From Cellulomonas sp. S1-8 (GTDB lineage: Bacteria > Actinomycetota > Actinomycetes > Actinomycetales > Cellulomonadaceae): a stretch of DNA of 64,000 nt. Numbering within the stretch: position 1 is the first letter of the stretch; every line of letters starts with the position of its first letter. The position numbers and the translations under genes are program-made. The notes beneath the pieces are model-generated. The model had not been told where the DNA came from and ran no database searches. It saw nothing but the letters and a program-made list of their open reading frames with translations. Of the stretch, positions 60,131 to 64,000 are shown piece after piece. The DNA lies in NCBI RefSeq assembly GCF_026184235.1, contig NZ_CP110806.1:4216001-4280000 (forward strand), in the 5' to 3' direction.

Positions 60131-60347
60131 TCACCGAGCCGTGGAACCCGACGGATGGGCAACGTACCGGGGTGGGGCGGACCTCCTCGACAAGAGGGCG
60201 TCTAAGCCGCCGCCACCGCACCCAGCACCTTGCACCTTGCCGCGCAGGTCCGTGCAGTTCACCGGATCGGCGTTGCAGTAGTCGTAGGCGTTCGCACTAC
60301 TACCGGCCACCGGGTCGACCTGCAAGAACCGCCCGACCCCCGGGTGG
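60131..60347 (-). pseudogene. Orphan RHS C-terminal fragment
   Basis: Read leftward, the frame gives QVDPVAGSSANAYDY followed by CNADPVNCTDLRGK, then GGGGLDALLSRRSAPPRYVA and a stop. The first part is the conserved end of the RHS/YD-repeat core. Its upstream 39 bp (60309-60347) are identical to 61288-61326 in the larger RHS remnant. There is no start codon or N-terminal part. It is either the displaced 3' end of the same gene or an orphan RHS tip. Confidence 0.65.
60309..60347. repeat. 39-bp direct repeat, copy 1
   Basis: Identical to 61288-61326 over 39 bases and encoding the RHS-core end PGVGRFLQVDPV in the second copy. The two copies flank the DUF998 gene. Confidence 0.85.
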
Positions 60348-60427
60348 CATCAGCTCGACGGCACGCGCACGCCTCGTCGTGCTCGACGCCTGACCCACGC
60401 GACCCGCCCGGACCCGCGGAGCGAGGG

Positions 60428-61048
60428 TCAGGGCCGGCGCGTGCGGCCCTGCTCGCGGCGCAGCGCGACCACGACGACGAGCGGCCACAGCGCCTGCGCC
60501 CCGGCCACGAGCCGCTCGGTCAGGCCGGTCCCCGCTCCACCATCGGGTGTCACGCCCTGGAGCTCCGCGGCGAACAGCACGAGCAGCCCGGAGAGCACGG
60601 CGGCCGCGGTGAGTGCGACCCGCCGGCTCCGGACGCCGCGGCCGGCCGGCCGCCACGCCGCGGCCGGCCACAGCGCGAGCGCGACGAACCCGATCCCGGC
60701 GGCGACCCCGTGCGGGTGGGGGGACACGTCGACCGGCAGCGCCGCGACGGCGAGCGTCGCGACCCCGCCGAGCGCGTGGACCGCCCGGGCGACCCGCGGC
60801 AGCGGCCGGAGCCCGGCGGCCGTGACGAGGTGCGCGACTCCCGTGAGCGCGAGTCCCGCGGTCATGACCCACGGCGCGGTCGCGTCGGACGCCGCGAGCG
60901 CGCTGATCGTCTCGCGCACCGGGTCGAACGCGTCCTGGAGCGCGGCGGCGACGGTCCAGCCGCCGATCATGCCGATGGGTGCGGCCACCGCGGACGCGAG
61001 CGCCCAGCCGGGGACGTTCGGACGGTCGGCGGCTCGGTCGCGGGGCAT
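60428..61048 (-). CDS. DUF998-type membrane protein
   Basis: A 206-residue protein, ATG at 61048, with six hydrophobic segments. The N-terminal helix (GWALASAVAAPIGMIGGWTV) is followed by DAFDPVRETISALAASDATA, the conserved D-P-x-x-x-x-I-S region of DUF998. Further helices end in AGAQALWPLVVVVALRREQG. The function of the family is unknown. The gene is intact and sits between two pieces of a broken RHS gene. It may have been carried in by the rearrangement, or it may be a membrane immunity protein for a lost RHS toxin; the second is only a hypothesis. Confidence 0.75.
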   Translation of the reverse strand: MPRDRAADRPNVPGWALASAVAAPIGMIGGWTVAAALQDAFDPVRETISALAASDATAPWVMTAGLALTGVAHLVTAAGLRPLPRVARAVHALGGVATLAVAALPVDVSPHPHGVAAGIGFVALALWPAAAWRPAGRGVRSRRVALTAAAVLSGLLVLFAAELQGVTPDGGAGTGLTERLVAGAQALWPLVVVVALRREQGRTRRP

Positions 61049-61113
61049 GGTCCGGACGGTACGCAGGGCCGTCGGGCGCCGCCGCCCCGCGGCCGGGTGA
61101 ACCGACGCGCGGA

Positions 61114-61287
61114 TCAGCCGCCGGCGGGGCGAGGACCGGACCGGTGGCCCGCCTGCCACGCGGCCGAGGCCGCACGCACGGTCGCCTCGAACATCTGCGA
61201 GGAGGTCGCTCGCAGGCCCCGCGCGAAGATGGCGAGCCCGTCGACGCGTCTCATGAGGTTGGTGACGCTCTCGCCGAACCACCAGCG
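61114..61287 (-). pseudogene. Possible frameshifted RHS tip or unrelated relic
   Basis: In another minus frame than the RHS core, the bases encode WWFGESVTNLMRRVDGLAIF, then ARGLRATSSQMFEATVRAAS and a stop at 61114. It is helical in character and joins the RHS core if one frameshift is allowed after VAGGSA. No toxin family is recognised, and there is no separate start. Confidence 0.3.
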
Positions 61288-62342
61288 ACCGGGTCGACCT
61301 GCAAGAACCGCCCGACCCCCGGGTGGTACAGCCGCACCCCCATCAACACCACACCGGTCGGGGTGTCCGCCGAGCGCTGCGCAGCCCCCAACCACCCGTA
61401 CCGCGCCGGCGGAGCGTTCGCCGACGCCCCACCACTCAACGGCCGCGGACTACCGAACTCGTCGTACGACGCATACGACAGCTCCTGCCACGACGGCTTC
61501 TCCGCACCGTCGTGGATCGGGACGGTCCCCACCACGTCCCCGTGCAGATCCACCAGCTGCAGCACCTGATCCCCGGTCGCGCTGGTCTGCACCGCAACCT
61601 GACCATCAGCACCCTCCACCCACCGGGTCACCTCACCTGGCAGGGTCGCGTCCTCCACGATCCAGCCAGGCTCGTCGCCATCACCGTCGTAGTGGATGAC
61701 CTGCTCCGTCGAACCCGCCCACGCCCCGTCCACCCATGCGAACGACTCCTGCGTCGAGAAGCGCTGCAACGGGTCCAACGACCACGTCGCCTTCTCCACC
61801 CCCGGAACCTCCTGGGAGGCCACCAGATCGTTCACGAAGTACCCCGTGGTCGCCACCCCCGACCCGTCAGTCGTCGGCATCGCGGTTGTCCGACCGAACG
61901 CGTCGTACGCCCACGCATCCCCGTGGCCACCCGACGTCGAGACCAACCGGTTTGCGGAGTCGTACGTCGACGTGGTCACCGCCGCTCCGGTCGCCCCGGG
62001 GCACGCCTCACCCCATTCCCCGGCCGCCGTCGAGAACGACGTGCGGTTGGAGTTCACGTCGTACCCGTACCGCCGCGACGTGCACCCCGCCCCCGCGAAC
62101 GCCGCCTCGTCCACCGACACCAGCCGCGCGTACCGGTCGTAGCCGTAGGTCCGCTGCCCGGTCCACGACGTGTGCTTGACCCACTGCCCTCGGTGGTTCT
62201 CGACCACCGAGTCCTGCCAGACCACCTCACCGGTCGACTGATCGGTGTATGTCCTCGCCACGGGCACCCGCGCCGCGTCGTATCTCACCGACGTCGCCAC
62301 ACCGTCCACGGTGGGCGGAGCGCCCTCTGTGGACAAGGTCAC
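61251..62342 (-). pseudogene. RHS/YD-repeat protein, truncated at both ends
   Basis: A 363-codon open frame made of RHS/YD-repeat sequence: TYGYDRYARLVSVDE, RRYGYDVNSNRTSFSTAAGE, WAYDAFGRTTAMPTT and the core end GVRLYHPGVGRFLQVDPVAG. Full RHS proteins exceed 1200 residues and begin with a signal or filament domain; here the N-terminal majority is missing at 62342. The C-terminus is cut three residues after the core (RASPTS, stop). There is no ribosome site at the 5' end. I regard it as a remnant of a polymorphic toxin or cell-surface filament gene. Confidence 0.8.
61288..61326. repeat. 39-bp direct repeat, copy 2
   Basis: Second copy of the repeat at 60309-60347, here inside the RHS core. 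The distance between copies is 979 bp and includes the DUF998 gene. Confidence 0.85.
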
Positions 62343-62397
62343 TTGACACCCGCCCGCATGTCAAGCACCCTTGTCACGACAAGGTCGCTTGACACCC
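62332..62397. promoter_or_regulatory. Three copies of a GACAAGG..CTTGACA element
   Basis: GACAAGGTCACTTGACACCC (62332-62351) and GACAAGGTCGCTTGACACCC (62378-62397) are direct copies with one difference. Between them TGTCAAGCACCCTTGTC (62359-62375) is a diverged inverted copy. All lie within 80 bases upstream of the XRE gene and include TTGACA, so they are probably the regulator's own binding sites. The first copy also overlaps the truncated end of the RHS remnant. Confidence 0.65.
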
Positions 62398-62410
62398 CGA
62401 GAGGCTGTCC

Positions 62411-62602
62411 ATGAGGAACGACGTGCGCGATCTCCGGCTCGCCGCCGGGTTCTCCCAGCGCGAGCTGGCCGAGGCGCTCGAGGTCTCCCGCCAGACCGTC
62501 AACTCGATCGAGACAGGCCGCTACGACCCGTCGCTGCCGCTCGCCATCGCCATCGCCCGCCACTTCCAGCGCTCCGTGGAGGAGATCTTCCATGTCGACT
62601 GA
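62411..62602 (+). CDS. Small XRE family regulator
   Basis: A 63-residue protein from ATG 62411, with AGAGG seven bases upstream. It is almost only a helix-turn-helix: VRDLRLAAGFSQRELAEALE, then VSRQTVNSIETGRYDPSLPL, ending FQRSVEEIFHVD. Such stand-alone regulators usually pair with a small membrane protein, as here, where the next gene overlaps by 11 bases. The repeated element upstream indicates self-control. Confidence 0.9.
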   Translation: MRNDVRDLRLAAGFSQRELAEALEVSRQTVNSIETGRYDPSLPLAIAIARHFQRSVEEIFHVD

Positions 62603-63020
62603 CCGCTCCCTCACCTCCCGCCGCACGGTCGCCGTCGTCGTCGTCATGGCGGGCCTGGCCCTGGTCGTCGCCGTCGGGCTCCTGCTCCAGGAGCACGGCC
62701 CCGGGAACATGGGCCGCGGGTTCCTCCAGGGCGCCGCCGTCGGGTTCGTCGGCGTGCTGGTCATGGCCTGGCGCACGACCCGGCGGCCCGCGAGCGCCAC
62801 GACCTTCGAGCGCGCCTGGACCCAGAGCGGCGACGAGCGCGACGACTCCGTCCTCACGCGGGCCCTGGCCGTGCTCGGCCTCCTCGCGCTCCCGCTCACC
62901 GGGGCGGCAGCGATCGCCATCGCCCTCGGATCAGCCGTCGAGATGGTGCTCGCACTCCTGCTGGTGGCCCAGGTCGTCGTCGGCGCCGCGGCGTTCGTCA
63001 CCATCAACCGTCGCAGCTGA
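62592..63020 (+). CDS. Small membrane protein coupled to the XRE regulator
   Basis: A 142-residue protein with ATG 62592 inside the end of the regulator gene; GGAGGAG eight bases upstream is also within it. Four hydrophobic segments are seen (VAVVVVMAGLALVVAVGLLL; FLQGAAVGFVGVLVMAW; ALAVLGLLALPLTGAAAIAI; MVLALLLVAQVVVGAAAFV), and a polar loop (RAWTQSGDERDDSVLTR) lies between helices two and three. No family name is certain. Regulator-membrane pairs of this type often sense membrane or stress signals. Confidence 0.8.
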   Translation: MSTDRSLTSRRTVAVVVVMAGLALVVAVGLLLQEHGPGNMGRGFLQGAAVGFVGVLVMAWRTTRRPASATTFERAWTQSGDERDDSVLTRALAVLGLLALPLTGAAAIAIALGSAVEMVLALLLVAQVVVGAAAFVTINRRS

Positions 63021-63095
63021 TCCCGGTCTCGCGCGCCGTTCCGCTGCGGCGGACGCTCGACGCGGCGCCCGACGACCCTCTGGGAGACTGACCCC

Positions 63096-64000
63096 ATGCC
63101 GCTCGACGCCTCCTCGCCCCGCGTCCGCCTCGCCGACGTCTCCCCGACGATCGCGCTCGGACCGCTCGACGGCCGCTACCGCCCGACGGTCGCGCCGCTG
63201 GTCGACCACCTGTCGGAGGCGGCGCTCAACCGGGCGCGCGTCGAGGTCGAGGTCGAGTGGGTCATCCACCTGACGTCGCACGGGGTGGTGCCCGGCGCAC
63301 CCGCGCTCGCGCCCGACGAGCAGCAGTACCTGCGGGACGTCGTCGCGACGTTCGGTGCGGACGAGGTCGCGGAGCTCGCGGAGATCGAGCGGACGACGGT
63401 GCACGACGTGAAGGCCGTCGAGTACTTCCTCAAGCGCCGCATCGCCGCCTCCCCCGACGCGCTGCGCGCCGACACAGTCCTTCCCCGGGTCAACGAGCTC
63501 GTGCACTTCGCGCTCACGAGCGAGGACGTCAACAACCTCTCCTACGCCCTGATGGTGCGCGGGGCCGTGCATGACGTGTGGACGCCGGCGGCGGTCGCGC
63601 TGACCGACGAGGTCGCCGCGCTGGCCGCCGAGCACGCGGCCGTCCCCATGCTCGCGCTCACGCACGGCCAGCCGGCGACGCCGACGACGCTCGGCAAGGA
63701 GCTCGCCGTGCTCGCGCACCGCCTGCGCCGCCAGCTGCGCCGCATCGCCTCCGACGAGTACCTGGGCAAGCTCAACGGCGCGACGGGCACGTACGGCGCG
63801 CACCTGGCGGCGGTCCCGGACGCCGACTGGCAGGCGGTGTCGCGGACGTTCGTCGAGCACCTGGGCCTGACGTGGAACCCGCTGACCACGCAGATCGAGT
63901 CCCACGACTGGCAGGCGGAGCTCTACGCGGACGTCGCGCGCTTCAACCGGGTGCTGCACAACCTGGCCACCGACGTGTGGACGTACATCAGCCGGGGCGT
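63096..64000 (+). CDS. purB: Adenylosuccinate lyase, N-terminal two thirds
   Basis: The ATG is at 63096 with GGGAG ten bases upstream; the gene runs off the right edge after 301 codons. It shows the start IALGPLDGRYRPTVAPLVDH, then RTTVHDVKAVEYFLKRRI, FALTSEDVNNLSYALM, LALTHGQPATPTTLGKELAV and GKLNGATGTYGAHLAAVPDA, and ends at DVWTYISRG. This is the E. coli-like PurB class, which cleaves adenylosuccinate and SAICAR in purine synthesis. The catalytic signature loop (SSxMPxKxN) is beyond the window. Confidence 0.95.
   Translation, partial: MPLDASSPRVRLADVSPTIALGPLDGRYRPTVAPLVDHLSEAALNRARVEVEVEWVIHLTSHGVVPGAPALAPDEQQYLRDVVATFGADEVAELAEIERTTVHDVKAVEYFLKRRIAASPDALRADTVLPRVNELVHFALTSEDVNNLSYALMVRGAVHDVWTPAAVALTDEVAALAAEHAAVPMLALTHGQPATPTTLGKELAVLAHRLRRQLRRIASDEYLGKLNGATGTYGAHLAAVPDADWQAVSRTFVEHLGLTWNPLTTQIESHDWQAELYADVARFNRVLHNLATDVWTYISRG

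Overview
The window is GC-rich double-stranded DNA with gene content typical of a high-GC Gram-positive actinobacterium. Supporting traits are frequent GTG starts, GTGA/ATGA start-stop overlaps, a SARP/AfsR regulator, EccC/WXG100 genes, a CopD-CtaG fusion and a Tat-dependent PhoX. A Cellulomonas-like member of the Micrococcales would fit, but that is inference; no rRNA or other taxonomic marker is present. I see no tRNA, rRNA, CRISPR array or intact insertion sequence.

Layout. 1-6,316: a cut secreted protein, a membrane protein, a NERD-UvrD helicase, an MFS exporter and a MATE exporter with a perfect 16-bp palindrome upstream. 6,664-13,719: a small glycogen-binding-fold protein, PhoX, and a copper block (CopD-CtaG fusion, CopC, an Ala-rich membrane protein) riddled with short tandem repeats. 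14,194-17,890: bkdABC (branched-chain 2-oxoacid dehydrogenase E1alpha, E1beta, E2) behind a tandem palindromic operator. 18,367-27,827: a compact type VII secretion (ESX-like) locus with WXG100, EccC, a second small helical protein, a membrane-anchored candidate substrate and two unknown proteins in one coupled operon, plus a divergent LysM membrane protein. EccB, EccD, EccE and mycosin are absent from the window. 28,029-34,847: LuxR-type and SARP regulators meeting tail to tail, a PLP aminotransferase, and a divergent MarR/Bcr-CflA pair.

34,907-44,755 is a fructan locus: a LacI regulator, a secreted GH32 levanase/invertase-like enzyme, a three-gene sugar ABC importer and a secreted GH68 levansucrase. 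The divergent GH32/importer promoter carries three copies of a GACAACGTTGTC-type LacI operator. The likely logic is that the GH68 enzyme builds fructan from sucrose, the GH32 enzyme releases fructose units, the importer takes up sugar, and the LacI protein derepresses both directions.

44,912-53,113: a small holin-like membrane protein, a DUF234-type ATPase behind a long inverted repeat, and a six- to seven-gene leftward cluster (DUF4129, membrane protein, MoxR, DUF58, membrane protein, WXG-like protein, alpha/beta-hydrolase). 53,210-59,151: hipBA, an M15 peptidase lipoprotein, a large RLLDTR-repeat surface protein, an AMIN-like secreted protein and vapBC. 59,152-62,342 is decayed accessory DNA: an LRR relic, a cupin gene, and an RHS remnant split around a DUF998 membrane gene flanked by a 39-bp direct repeat. 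62,411-64,000: a small XRE regulator with its coupled membrane protein, then the start of purB.
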